Shown one piece after another: positions 15,879 through 24,133 of a DNA stretch of 64,000 nucleotides (position 1 is its first letter; the number at the start of each line of letters is the position of its first letter). Origin of the DNA: Chitinophagaceae bacterium LGM1 (lineage in GTDB: Bacteria; Bacteroidota; Bacteroidia; Chitinophagales; Chitinophagaceae); the NCBI GenBank assembly GCA_018604165.1, contig CP075895.1, positions 992,001 to 1,056,000 of the forward strand. Reading direction: 5' to 3'. The position numbers and the translations under genes are program-made. Under the pieces are notes generated by a model. It did not search any database, had not been told where the DNA came from, and saw only the letters and a program-made list of their open reading frames with translations.

Positions 15879-15921
15879 AAAAGTCAAAATTCAAGGTTAT
15901 TAGTTTTGAATTTCGACTTTT
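15879..15921. repeat. AT-rich inverted repeat between the SPFH and ribbon-helix-helix genes
   Basis: AAAAGTCAAAATTCAA pairs with TTGAATTTCGACTTTT with one mismatch. The words GACTTTT and TTGAATTT recur as direct repeats at 59869-59889, so this is a recurring intergenic motif. Confidence 0.55.
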
Positions 15922-15928
15922 AAATTAA

Positions 15929-16792
15929 TTACTGATGCAGCGTACCCGTGTTTAATACAGGTTGTGCGCCACGCTCACCGCATAGCACCACCATCAGGTT
16001 GCTTACCATAGTAGCTTTCTTGTCTTCGTCCAGCTCTACTATATTCTTTTTGCTCAGGTGTTCCAGTGCCATCTCTACCATGCCTACTGCACCCTCTACT
16101 ATCTTGTAGCGTGCTGCTACGATAGCTGTTGCTTGTTGGCGTTGCAGCATAGCGCCTGCTATTTCCTGTGCATAAGCTAAGTGACTGATGCGTGCTTCGA
16201 GTATCGAAATACCCGAAGTAGATAAACGCTCGTTCAGTTCTTTTTCAAGCAATTCATTCACTTTCTGTCCGCCCTCGCGTAGGGTGATGGTGGCGGTTTC
16301 GTCCTCTATATTATCGTACGCAAAGCTGGTAGCCAGGTTGCGTAGCGCTGCCTCGCTTTGTGTTTTGATATAAGATGCATAGTCCGATACCTCGTAGGCA
16401 GCTTTATAAGTATCTGATATCTGCCATACTATCACCGCGCCTATTTCTATGGGGTTACCCATTTTGTCATTCACTTTTAGCGTAGGTGTGGCAAGGTTGG
16501 ATGCCCTTTGCGAAATCTTAATAGTTGCATACAGCGGGTTGACGAAGAACATGCCGTTTTCTTTCACGCTGCCCACATACTTACCAAAAAAGTTGAGCAC
16601 GCGCGCGTGGTTGGGCTGTATAATCATCAGCCCTTTCCAGATGAATATAGTAGTAGCTGCACACAGGATGCCAGGTACTACGATGACAGGCATTTCGGGT
16701 GCAAGGGTAAAGAGATAGATAGCAACACCCAGCAGTACAAGTGATAGTACTAATGCAAGGTAGCCGTTGGTTGGTTTTGTTATTTTTTCCAT
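15929..16792 (-). CDS. SPFH/band-7 domain membrane protein (stomatin-like)
   Basis: 287 residues. Two hydrophobic segments (about 12-30 and 35-55) anchor it to the membrane. They are followed by an SPFH domain beginning [31 protein letters not shown], then [27 protein letters not shown] and a long helical region with an Ala/Glu-rich segment ([24 protein letters not shown]). Family members form ring oligomers in membrane microdomains and often modulate proteases. A small ribbon-helix-helix gene follows. Confidence 0.92.
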   Translation of the reverse strand: MEKITKPTNGYLALVLSLVLLGVAIYLFTLAPEMPVIVVPGILCAATTIFIWKGLMIIQPNHARVLNFFGKYVGSVKENGMFFVNPLYATIKISQRASNLATPTLKVNDKMGNPIEIGAVIVWQISDTYKAAYEVSDYASYIKTQSEAALRNLATSFAYDNIEDETATITLREGGQKVNELLEKELNERLSTSGISILEARISHLAYAQEIAGAMLQRQQATAIVAARYKIVEGAVGMVEMALEHLSKKNIVELDEDKKATMVSNLMVVLCGERGAQPVLNTGTLHQ

Positions 16793-16937
16793 ATCGCGTT
16801 GTTTTAGTTAATTCAGTATGATATTAAATTGATATCGTAAAGATATAACACATTTTATCAATCCACCAAAACATTAACAAAAAATCATGCGGAATTAATA
16901 GTAGAAGCCTCTTGCTTTTCTTCCTATTTTTGAAGCC

Positions 16938-18071
16938 ATGCAATTCTCATCGGTAGTAGGACAATCGGGCGCGAAGCAAGGGCTTATCAACATGTACAGA
17001 AGCGGGCACTTTCCACATGCTTTGCTGCTTACGGGCAATGAGGGTACGGGTGGGCTGCCCTTTGCGCTGGCATTGGCACAATACATATTTTGCGAAGCAC
17101 CAACGGCTACCGATAGTTGCGGGCAATGCCCTAACTGCCAAAAAGTGGGTAAGCTGGAACATGCAGACCTGCACCTTAGCTTCCCCAGCATACCACCCAA
17201 AAGCGGTACCAAAGCCATGAGCCGTCATTACATGACCGACTTCAGAGAGTTTGTAGCACAAACACCGTATGGTACTACGTACGATTGGTTGCAGTTCATC
17301 AATGCGGAAAACAAACAAGGCAACCTGACCGCCGAAGAGTGCCGAGAGATAATAGATACACTCAACCTGAAATCGTACGAAGGGGGAAAGAAAGTGCAAA
17401 TCATCTGGCGGCCTGAATACCTCGGCAAAGAGGGTAACATACTACTGAAACTAATAGAAGAACCACCAGCCGATACGATACTGATACTGGTGGCAGAAGC
17501 ACAGGAAGATATATTGCCTACCATATTATCCCGAACGCAGGATGTGAGGCTTGTACCATTGTCTGCACAAGATGTGGCGAGTGCATTATTGCAGCGCGGA
17601 TTGGCAGACGAGCGCAATGCCATGCAGATAGGACACCTTGCCAATGGCAGTTTTACAGAAGCACTCCGCCTACTGCAACATACACAAAACGACCTCTTCC
17701 CCGATGTACGAAATTGGTTCAACGCATTGTTTACCAATAATGGTATAGCCATAGCTAAGTTTGCAGATGAATGGAGCAAAGCTGGCAGAGAGCAGCAAAA
17801 GAACTTTTTGCATTATGTGATAAGCCTGCTGGAACATACTATACGCAGCCGCTACCTGCCGCAGCAATCGCCCGCACTACCACAGGAAGAAGCGCAGTTT
17901 GCCCAAAAACTGGCTGCTATGAAGATAAGCTTTGATGTATTGGGGCAGATGACAGAGGCCATATCTAAGACGATATACTATATAGAGCGTAATGCACACA
18001 GCAAAACACAATTACATAGTTTGTCTGTAAAATTGGTGTATATGATACAGAGTAGAAAAATGCCTGTTTAG
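16938..18071 (+). CDS. holB: DNA polymerase III delta' subunit-like clamp-loader protein
   Basis: 377 residues. AAA+ fold with the order seen in delta': VVGQSGAKQGLINMYRSGHFPHALLL, the Walker A position as GNEGTGGLP with no Lys (so no ATP hydrolysis, as in delta'), and the zinc-binding Cys cluster Cys52, 61, 64 and 67 (DSCGQCPNC). Then IIWRPEYLGKEGNILLKLIEEPP and the sensor-1 region TILSRTQDVRL. It works in the clamp-loader complex that places the sliding clamp on DNA. It ends against the small minus-strand ORF at 18068. Confidence 0.92.
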   Translation: MQFSSVVGQSGAKQGLINMYRSGHFPHALLLTGNEGTGGLPFALALAQYIFCEAPTATDSCGQCPNCQKVGKLEHADLHLSFPSIPPKSGTKAMSRHYMTDFREFVAQTPYGTTYDWLQFINAENKQGNLTAEECREIIDTLNLKSYEGGKKVQIIWRPEYLGKEGNILLKLIEEPPADTILILVAEAQEDILPTILSRTQDVRLVPLSAQDVASALLQRGLADERNAMQIGHLANGSFTEALRLLQHTQNDLFPDVRNWFNALFTNNGIAIAKFADEWSKAGREQQKNFLHYVISLLEHTIRSRYLPQQSPALPQEEAQFAQKLAAMKISFDVLGQMTEAISKTIYYIERNAHSKTQLHSLSVKLVYMIQSRKMPV

Positions 18072-18154
18072 TTTAGCTCTACCATCAGTTCCATTAGGAT
18101 GGCATCATATTCAGTGATTTGTACTGCCTCTATTGGGAAAGTGAAATCTAACAT
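18068..18154 (-). CDS. 28-residue acidic peptide under the GTTAA-array promoter
   Basis: ORF starting MLDFTFPIEAVQITEYDAIL and ending MVELN, 28 residues, acidic with only amphipathic hydrophobicity. It overlaps the holB stop by four bases. The evidence for it is its start: it lies 27 nt behind a TATATTCG -7 box whose geometry to the GTTAA repeats matches three other sites. The leader (AAACACTAAAACAACAAACA) has the A/C-rich composition of other starts here. Family unknown. Confidence 0.5.
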   Translation of the reverse strand: MLDFTFPIEAVQITEYDAILMELMVELN

Positions 18155-18427
18155 TGTTTGTTGTTTTAGTGTTTGATAGCACGAATATAAAAATGCCACT
18201 ACCTGATATTAAAAAAATTGCAAGTCGTTAACGAGCGATTAACAAGTGAGCGTCAACTTATTGTAAGTAAAGTTGTTCAATAATGCTTAATTAGTTGATA
18301 ATCAGTAGTTTTTTGCTGATTGTGGCTCTTGGAAAATAATATATGCTGTCTTTGTGTTTCTTTGAATGTTCATGCTGTAATTTAGACGTTGTATTACGCT
18401 ACTAAGGCTTGAAAAACAATAGGATAG
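18155..18427. other. Intergenic region carrying GTTAA array B
   Basis: Contains the minus-strand promoter and array at 18182-18243, and about 180 bp of AT-rich sequence leading to the plus-strand hydrolase gene. No further ORF is supported. Confidence 0.6.
18182..18243 (-). promoter_or_regulatory. GTTAA array B and promoter of the 28-residue ORF
   Basis: On the minus strand GTTAATCGCTC (18243-18233) and GTTAACGACTT (18232-18222) are contiguous 11-bp units, followed by a weak unit GCAATTTTTTT. The -7 box TATATTCG starts at 18189, exactly 43 bp from the G at 18232. The -33 region is T-rich without an exact TTTG. Confidence 0.65.
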
Positions 18428-19102
18428 ATGGAATTTACATACTACGGACATTCTTGCTTTTTAGTTAAATCGGACGGGTTGAAGTTTTTGTTTGACCCTT
18501 TTATAAGCGGTAACCCGTTAGCTACACACATCGACATCGCCAAAATAGAGGCAGACTATATATTAGTAAGCCACGCACACCGTGCGCATACCGAAGACCT
18601 TGACAGACTGGCAAAGCAAACAGGCGCAACAGTAATAGCCACTTATGAGGTGATAGCCAAAGCACAACAAGTACAGAAGTTTCATGCGATGAACTACGGA
18701 GCTACCAACTTCGACTTTGGCGAAGTGCGTATGGTGCCTGCCCTTCATAGCAGTGCCTTTCCTGATGGTACGTATGGAGGGGCTGCAGGTGGCTTTATAC
18801 TTAAAATGGCATCCGGCAATTTTTACTACAGTGGAGATACCGGGCTGAATACTGATATGCAACTGATACCTAAATACTATGCCATGCTCGACTTTGCAGT
18901 ACTACCCATTGGCGGCAATTTTACCATGAATGTTGATATGGCTATTGTAGCCAGCGACTTTATAGGGTGTAACAAGATAATAGGCGTACACTATAATACA
19001 TTTGAGTACATAAAGATAGATACTAACCAAGCAGTAGAAAAGTTTGCTGCAGCAGGTAAAGAATTGATATTGTTGCAAGTTGGCGAAACAATAGAACTGT
19101 AA
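18428..19102 (+). CDS. UPF0173-like metallo-beta-lactamase-fold protein with a changed metal motif
   Basis: 224 residues, very similar throughout to the gene at 21501 (e.g. FLFDPFISGNPLA, EADYILVSHAH, SSAFPDGTYGGAAGGFI, YYSGDTGL, LPIGGNFTMNVDMA, GVHYNTF). In the paralogue the metal-binding motif is H49-A-H51-V-D53-H54. Here it is H49-A-H51-R-A53-H54, so the Asp that normally bridges or ligates the second metal is Ala. Either activity is lost, the protein uses one metal, or it has a binding role. Otherwise full length and intact. The paralogue is 2.4 kb downstream. Confidence 0.88.
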   Translation: MEFTYYGHSCFLVKSDGLKFLFDPFISGNPLATHIDIAKIEADYILVSHAHRAHTEDLDRLAKQTGATVIATYEVIAKAQQVQKFHAMNYGATNFDFGEVRMVPALHSSAFPDGTYGGAAGGFILKMASGNFYYSGDTGLNTDMQLIPKYYAMLDFAVLPIGGNFTMNVDMAIVASDFIGCNKIIGVHYNTFEYIKIDTNQAVEKFAAAGKELILLQVGETIEL

Positions 19103-19103
19103 C

Positions 19104-19934
19104 CTACTTTCTTATCAATGTATATTTAAGCGCACCTTTTTCTAAACGGGTGCGTTCTTCATTTTCTTTGGCAGCGTACAGGCGTGTAGTATCTCCGCTG
19201 ATAGTGAAGACGAAAGGCTGCTGGTTTTTAGTTCTTTCGTCAAAGCATATTTCGTCTATTTTATATCCTTCTTCTTCTGTCATAAAATCGGTAAAAATGT
19301 AGAAAGTGTTGCTGCCTTCAAAACCCTGCAACAAACCATCTGCTGTAAACGATACATCGGCAACAATGCCCTGCTCGTTTGTTGCGGTATAGTTGCCTGC
19401 AAACAGTGTTTGGTTGACTATGCGTTGCAGGGCAGATGGTTCACCATCTTCGCTACTGGGTAGTGCTTGGGTGAAGCTCCGTTTATCTATCAGCTTGTTG
19501 CCAGCGCCGTAGTGGTAGAGTACAAGTACGGTATCTATGCCATTTACTTCATAGCCCAACTCGAATGTATTAATGCTGTTTTTGTAATCGGGTAGGGAAG
19601 TGAGTAGGGTATTGTCGCTATGCCCTCTGCGGAAGTAAACCATAAAGCCATCGCCCTCGTGGTTGTTCAGGCTGGCTTGTATATAGAGGCTATCGCCTGT
19701 GTAGTCTGTAGTGTTTATATCCATTGCAACAATGTCTTGCAACACACCGTATGATGCCAGTGGCGATTTGGTCTTTTGCAGTTGAGTGATGTAGTCTGTC
19801 ATAACCCAACCACCATTGATGATAGGGCTGAAACGTGCTGCCAGTTCTTTGGCATCGTCTGCCTGTTGGGTAGCGGTGTCTTTGCAAGATGCCAGTAGTA
19901 TTATGATTGCCGATATGCCGATTAGCTTTTTCAT
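19104..19934 (-). CDS. Lipoprotein of unknown function
   Basis: 276 residues. SPII signal (ILLASC, Cys17), then an Ala-rich stretch, and a region of alternating strands with GGWVMTDYITQLQKTKSP, YTGDSLYIQASLNNHEGDGF, EVNGIDTVLVLYHY and a C-terminal half with YTATNEQGIVADVSFTADG. The two halves look like related lipocalin-like or beta-barrel modules, but I cannot name a family. It is convergent with the preceding hydrolase gene, with one base between the stops. Confidence 0.8.
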   Translation of the reverse strand: MKKLIGISAIIILLASCKDTATQQADDAKELAARFSPIINGGWVMTDYITQLQKTKSPLASYGVLQDIVAMDINTTDYTGDSLYIQASLNNHEGDGFMVYFRRGHSDNTLLTSLPDYKNSINTFELGYEVNGIDTVLVLYHYGAGNKLIDKRSFTQALPSSEDGEPSALQRIVNQTLFAGNYTATNEQGIVADVSFTADGLLQGFEGSNTFYIFTDFMTEEEGYKIDEICFDERTKNQQPFVFTISGDTTRLYAAKENEERTRLEKGALKYTLIRK

Positions 19935-20167
19935 CGTATAAATATAGGTTTTTCTGTTTTGTTGCTGTTTGTTGCCGTTTTTTCGTGTTGTGTGTTTTGT
20001 TGCTTTTCATTTTTAACTGCAAATTCGATGAGGTACAAAACAAATTTACTACTACAAATATACGTTTAAAATAACAATTTATTCGCTATTCCGGGATGTT
20101 CTGTGTGGGATAGGGGCATTTATTGTACTACGGTTTAAAAATGAGCTTTAATAAAAACATCATTGCA

Positions 20168-20240
20168 AGTATTTCAAATTCCATTTGCAAAACGGCGTTA
20201 TATTAATACTTTAAGGTGCCTTACACAACATCTTGAACAG
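20168..20240 (+). repeat. 73-bp intergenic repeat, copy 2
   Basis: Gap-free alignment with 15539-15611 (59 of 73 identical). The inverted repeat is TTTAAGGTG (20210-20218) with CATCTTGAA (20229-20237). The two changes relative to copy 1 turn a C-G and an A-U pair into U-G and G-U, which keeps the stem only in plus-strand RNA. Confidence 0.8.
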
Positions 20241-20436
20241 TATAGGCAGATCCCTTATTTCGAGAGATGGCTTTGCTTCGTACCTCGCAACTCCTCGCCA
20301 TAACTGGTAATGATGGCATACGTTTTAGTAACTCAAAAATAACACCCTATTTGGCGGATTCATTATTTATATACTATATTGCAGCCATAATTCCTCTATA
20401 CTACCCGTCGTGTTGCATGTTTTGGCCGAGAGAGAT

Positions 20437-20457
20437 AAATGATACAGTGTGTCATTT
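20437..20457. promoter_or_regulatory. 21-bp near-palindrome, candidate operator
   Basis: Half sites AAATGATACA and TGTGTCATTT around a central G, nine of ten pairs matching. It lies 24 bp before the acetyltransferase ATG, where a dimeric repressor could act. Confidence 0.5.
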
Positions 20458-20481
20458 ACAAAACAAACAACATCCTTATTT

Positions 20482-20781
20482 ATGACAGTTATTATTAACG
20501 ACACGCCCCTCGTACACAACGAAGCAGCGCAAAGGTTTGAAATGCACATAAACGGGCTGGTGCCTTTTATGGAATATAGCCGTAATGCCAATATGCTCAT
20601 CATTGCACATACAGAAGTACCTGCCGAATTGGAAGGAAAAGGTATAGGTAAGATGTTGGCAGAAAAAACATTTGCCTATATAGAAGAGCAGGGCTGGAAG
20701 ATTATCCCCCTGTGTCCGTTCGCCAGCTCTTACATCAAACGCCACCCAGAGTGGGATAGGATAGTGCACCATGTGCTGTAG
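20482..20781 (+). CDS. GNAT-like N-acetyltransferase, short YidJ-type
   Basis: 99 residues from the ATG of MTVIINDTPLVHNEAAQRFE. The pattern matches the short acetyltransferase family (Acetyltransf_CG): RFEMHINGLVPFMEYSRN, IIAHTEVPAELEGKGIGKMLAEKTFAYI and IPLCPFASSYIKRHPEW. ELEGKGIGKML is the acetyl-CoA pyrophosphate-binding loop, and the CPF segment may supply the catalytic Cys reported for this group. Substrate unknown. It is preceded by a 21-bp palindrome. Confidence 0.88.
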   Translation: MTVIINDTPLVHNEAAQRFEMHINGLVPFMEYSRNANMLIIAHTEVPAELEGKGIGKMLAEKTFAYIEEQGWKIIPLCPFASSYIKRHPEWDRIVHHVL

Positions 20782-20793
20782 AAACAACAGAAG

Positions 20794-21264
20794 CTAAGAC
20801 GCTTCGCAAGAGGCTACAGATGCCTTTATGGCTTCTTCTATCATTGCAGATAGCTCTTTGTAGACAGCTTCTTCGCTTTTTTTAGCGTCTAAGAACATCA
20901 CTTCAAGCCTCGCGTTTCTACGATTATTCTTACGGCATATATCTTTACCAAAGCGTACAAGGAATTGCCCTCTTTTGCCGGCAGATAGTATCTCTACATT
21001 CTGCCCCATTACAGCGCGGCTCAGGTCTATGTCGTAGATGGCAGGGTCTGTATCTTGCGCACCCCATACTTCTATTATCTCTGCAATGCGTAGTTTACAT
21101 GCGGCATCGTCTGCTGCCCAAGCTTTGTATCTGAACTTTGATAACACGGCATCTGTACCTGCCTGTTTATTAATGGCATCCATTAGCTTCTGCACCCCTT
21201 CGTTGGCGTATGATGTTGTATGCATACATGCCATCATCAGTATAGAAAATAATATCCTTTTCAT
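20794..21264 (-). CDS. Secreted protein of unknown function
   Basis: 156 residues from the ATG of MKRILFSILMMACMHTTSYA, which gives a clean SPI signal (cut near SYA-N); an upstream extension exists but spoils it. The mature part is helical with charged patches, three or four Cys (AACKL, DICRKNN, ASCEAS) and no enzyme motif that I recognise. It ends 13 bp from the convergent acetyltransferase. Confidence 0.75.
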   Translation of the reverse strand: MKRILFSILMMACMHTTSYANEGVQKLMDAINKQAGTDAVLSKFRYKAWAADDAACKLRIAEIIEVWGAQDTDPAIYDIDLSRAVMGQNVEILSAGKRGQFLVRFGKDICRKNNRRNARLEVMFLDAKKSEEAVYKELSAMIEEAIKASVASCEAS

Positions 21265-21465
21265 GCTGATATAACATCCGGGATTAAAGAAAGTTGTATT
21301 GTAAAAGAGGTGGATGGGGTGATTTTTGTCATGCAATGTTTGCAAGCATATCAATGTATTAACCAATTACTAATGCCTCATTCCTCACCACTCATTCCTT
21401 ACTAGCAAATACCTAAACTTATCCACAATCACCTCATTGTTTCACAAAATACGGGCGTGGAACAT

Positions 21466-21473
21466 TATTTTTG
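21466..21473 (+). promoter_or_regulatory. Candidate -7 box for the UPF0173 gene
   Basis: TATTTTTG is an exact TAnnTTTG match, 28 bp before the ATG at 21501. The -33 position has only an approximate TTTC. Confidence 0.45.
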
Positions 21474-21500
21474 TATTGCAACATTCAGAGGGATTTTTTC

Positions 21501-22178
21501 ATGCAGTTTACGTTTTACGGACATGCCTGTTTCAGCATAGCATCAGGGGGCAAACGCTTCCTATTCGACCCATTTATATCGGGCAATCCGCTAGCGAAGG
21601 ATATAGACGTAAATAGTATTGAGGCAGACTATATATTGGTGAGCCATGCACATGTTGACCATACTGCCGACTTGCTAAGTATAGCCAAGCGAACAGGTGC
21701 TACCGTAATAGGCGCATGGGAAGTGGCAGAATGGGTGAAAAAGCATGGCTACGACAACGTACACCCCATGAATTTCGGCAGGTTTGGCTTTCCGTTTGGC
21801 GATGTAAGGTTTGTGCAGGCTGCGCACAGCAGTTCGTTTGCTGATGGTACATACGGTGGCGCGGCAGGTGGTTTCATCGTGAAGTTGGAAGAAGGTAGTT
21901 TTTACTATACAGGCGATACAGGATTGATGCTCGATTTTCAACTGATACCGCATTTTGCAAAGCCCGATTTTACCATTATGCCCATCGGCGGCAACTTTAC
22001 TATGGATGTGGCAGATGCAGTAACAGCAGCAGGCTATATACAGTGCAATAAAATAATAGGCGTACACTACGATACCTTTGGGTATATAGTAATAGATAAG
22101 GAACAAGCGGTACAGCAGTTTGCCAATGCAGGCAAAGAATTGCTGCTGCCGCAAATAGGCGAAACCATCACATTATAA
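21501..22178 (+). CDS. UPF0173 metal-dependent hydrolase (metallo-beta-lactamase fold)
   Basis: 225 residues from the ATG of MQFTFYGHACFSI. It has the complete metal site: H49-A-H51-V-D53-H54, His in AAHSSSF, Asp in GDTGLM and His in GVHYDTF. The family is cytosolic metal-dependent hydrolases of uncertain substrate. It is the intact counterpart of the altered paralogue at 18428 and lies just upstream of parA, separated by 56 bp. Confidence 0.93.
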   Translation: MQFTFYGHACFSIASGGKRFLFDPFISGNPLAKDIDVNSIEADYILVSHAHVDHTADLLSIAKRTGATVIGAWEVAEWVKKHGYDNVHPMNFGRFGFPFGDVRFVQAAHSSSFADGTYGGAAGGFIVKLEEGSFYYTGDTGLMLDFQLIPHFAKPDFTIMPIGGNFTMDVADAVTAAGYIQCNKIIGVHYDTFGYIVIDKEQAVQQFANAGKELLLPQIGETITL

Positions 22179-22234
22179 CTATCAATCAAAAGGCGTACCT
22201 TTTGCTACGGTAAAAAGGGACTAAACAATAAGAT

Positions 22235-23059
22235 ATGGCTAAAGTAATAGCGATAGCAAACCAAAAGGGCGGAGTAGGAAAGACGACCACAGCCATCAAT
22301 CTGGCGGCCAGCCTGGCGGTGCTGGAGTACAAAACGCTGCTGGTAGATGCCGACCCGCAGGCCAACAGCACAACGGGTAATGGCTTTGACCTGAAGAACA
22401 TACAGCTAAGCCTGTATGACTGTATGGTGAACGACACACCTGCTGCACAGGTGATACTGGAAACGGAAACACCCAACCTGTACCTGCTGCCCAGTCATCT
22501 GGACTTGGTAGGTGCAGAGATAGAACTGATACACCACCCCAACCGCGAGCATGTAATGCGCAATGCGCTGGAAGAGCAAAGCAAGAAGTTTGATTTCATC
22601 ATCATAGACTGTTCACCATCGCTGGGTTTGATAACCGTAAACGCGCTGACGGCTGCTCATAGCGTAGCCATACCCGTACAGTGCGAATACTTTGCCCTGG
22701 AAGGTTTGGGCAAATTGCTCAACACCATCAAAATAGTGCAAACACGCATTAATACAGATTTGCAGATAGAGGGCATACTGATGACGATGTATGATGGGCG
22801 TTTGCGACTGAGCAATCAGGTGGTAGAGGAAATCAAAAACCACTTTGGCGAGTTGGTGTTCAATACCATCGTACACCGCAACACAAGGCTGGGCGAAGCA
22901 CCGAGCTTTGGTACACCCGCGCTGATGTATGACGCGGAGAGTACAGGTGCCATCAACTACCTGAATCTGGCAAAAGAGATTTTGCAGAAAAACAACCTGA
23001 CCAAGATAAAGAACGAAGACAGAATATTTGAAACAGGAGACCATGTCGCAGATCAATAA
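22235..23059 (+). CDS. parA: Chromosome-partitioning ATPase ParA/Soj
   Basis: 274 residues. Deviant Walker A KGGVGKTT (residues 11-18), the second lysine AIANQKGGVGKTT, Walker A' VDADPQANST, Walker B DFIIIDCSPSLGL and the family signature PVQCEYFALEGLGKLL. As a dimer on the nucleoid it moves ParB-bound origin regions apart. It overlaps parB by 17 bases, so the two are translated as a unit. No parS site was found in the window. Confidence 0.97.
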   Translation: MAKVIAIANQKGGVGKTTTAINLAASLAVLEYKTLLVDADPQANSTTGNGFDLKNIQLSLYDCMVNDTPAAQVILETETPNLYLLPSHLDLVGAEIELIHHPNREHVMRNALEEQSKKFDFIIIDCSPSLGLITVNALTAAHSVAIPVQCEYFALEGLGKLLNTIKIVQTRINTDLQIEGILMTMYDGRLRLSNQVVEEIKNHFGELVFNTIVHRNTRLGEAPSFGTPALMYDAESTGAINYLNLAKEILQKNNLTKIKNEDRIFETGDHVADQ

Positions 23060-23972
23060 GAAACAAGCATTGGGTAAAGGCATCCGCGCATTGCTCAATA
23101 CCATTGACGAGGAGATGAAAACACCCGCAGAAGGTGCTACATCCGTGCCACCTGCCGTAAGCGGGCAAACACCGTCTGCCGGTTCTATTGTGCGCATACC
23201 TGTTGACCAGATAGAGGTAAACCCCAAGCAGCCACGCCGCGACTTTGACGAGCAGGCACTGAGAGAATTGTCAGACAGCATCAAACTGCACGATATTATA
23301 CAGCCCATAACGGTGGTGAAACTGGGAGCAGCACAGTATCAACTGATTTCGGGTGAGCGCCGTTTGCGGGCATCAAAGCTGGCTGGGTTGAAGGATATAC
23401 CTGCTTACATACGCACCGCAGACGACCAACAGATGCTGGAGATGGCATTGCTGGAAAACCTGCAACGTGAAGACCTGAACGCGATAGAAATATCACTGAG
23501 CTACAAGCGGTTGATGGATGAATGCGAACTGACACAAGAGCAAGTGGCAGAGCGCATGAAGAAAGACCGTAGTACGGTTACCAACTATCTGCGCTTGCTG
23601 AAGTTGCCACCTGATATACAAAAAAGCGTACGTGATGGTCACCTTAGTATGGGGCACGCACGCGCCATTATAGGGCTTGATAAAGTGGATGAGCAACTGT
23701 ATGTGTACCGCGAAACGCTGGAGAAAGGACTATCTGTGCGTCAGGTAGAGCAGTTGGTGAAAAATATGCTGAGTGGTGGTAAGGCAATGCCAGTTGCAAG
23801 TGGGTTGCCAAACAAGCTGCCACCTGCATACAAACGTATAGAAGATAATATGGCTTCGCACTTTAGCACCAAAGTGAAATTGGAACGTAAGAAAAATGGT
23901 AAGGGGCAGGTAGTGATAGAGTTTTATAACGATAGCGACTTGGAGCGAATTATGGATAAGATGAATCTGTGA
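23043..23972 (+). CDS. parB: Chromosome-partitioning protein ParB/Spo0J
   Basis: 309 residues from MSQINKKQALGKGIRALL; the ATG five codons earlier is possible, but this start gives the conserved KKQALGKG N-terminus. The CTP-binding ParB domain shows PVDQIEVNPKQPRRDFD, ISGERRLRASKLAGL and LQREDLNAIE, followed by the HTH (LTQEQVAERMKKDRSTVTNYLRLLKLP, LSMGHARAIIGL) and a C-terminal dimerisation region. It loads at parS and spreads. A terminator follows at 24065. Confidence 0.97.
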   Translation: MSQINKKQALGKGIRALLNTIDEEMKTPAEGATSVPPAVSGQTPSAGSIVRIPVDQIEVNPKQPRRDFDEQALRELSDSIKLHDIIQPITVVKLGAAQYQLISGERRLRASKLAGLKDIPAYIRTADDQQMLEMALLENLQREDLNAIEISLSYKRLMDECELTQEQVAERMKKDRSTVTNYLRLLKLPPDIQKSVRDGHLSMGHARAIIGLDKVDEQLYVYRETLEKGLSVRQVEQLVKNMLSGGKAMPVASGLPNKLPPAYKRIEDNMASHFSTKVKLERKKNGKGQVVIEFYNDSDLERIMDKMNL

Positions 23973-24064
23973 TAATGGCTGAATGGCTTAATTGCGCAAT
24001 GGCTCAATCTTAATTTGATAATTTGATGATGTGATAATGAGTAAGGTTATTCTTTGAAAATATC

Positions 24065-24088
24065 AGGCTGTGTAATGCAGCCTTTTTT
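24065..24088 (+). terminator. Terminator after parB
   Basis: AGGCTG / CAGCCT stem with a seven-base loop and a run of six T, about 90 bp after the parB stop. Confidence 0.75.
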
Positions 24089-24133
24089 AATAACAAAAAT
24101 TCCTCTTACTTGTGAGGAAGCAGGGAGTAGGCA

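Larger units (their letters stand above)
19935..20481. other. Long intergenic region with repeat copy 2 and a 21-bp palindrome
   Basis: About 550 bp without a convincing gene. It holds the leader of the minus-strand lipoprotein gene, the 73-bp repeat (20168-20240) and the palindrome at 20437-20457 before the acetyltransferase gene. A plus-strand open frame from 20267 to 20485 has poor composition and runs into the next gene's start. Confidence 0.6.

Noticed and set aside
15879-15921. AT-rich inverted repeat considered as part of a mobile element
   Set aside because: No transposase, target duplication or second copy of a longer unit; the words only recur as short repeats at 59866-59889.
20267-20485. 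Plus-strand open frame of 72 codons before the acetyltransferase gene
   Set aside because: It has no signal, domain or promoter and runs over the palindrome and into the start of the next gene.
21438-21453. TGTTTCAC, a possible parS half-site near parAB
   Set aside because: The second half (AAAATACG) does not match GTGAAACA. No full parS was found in the window.
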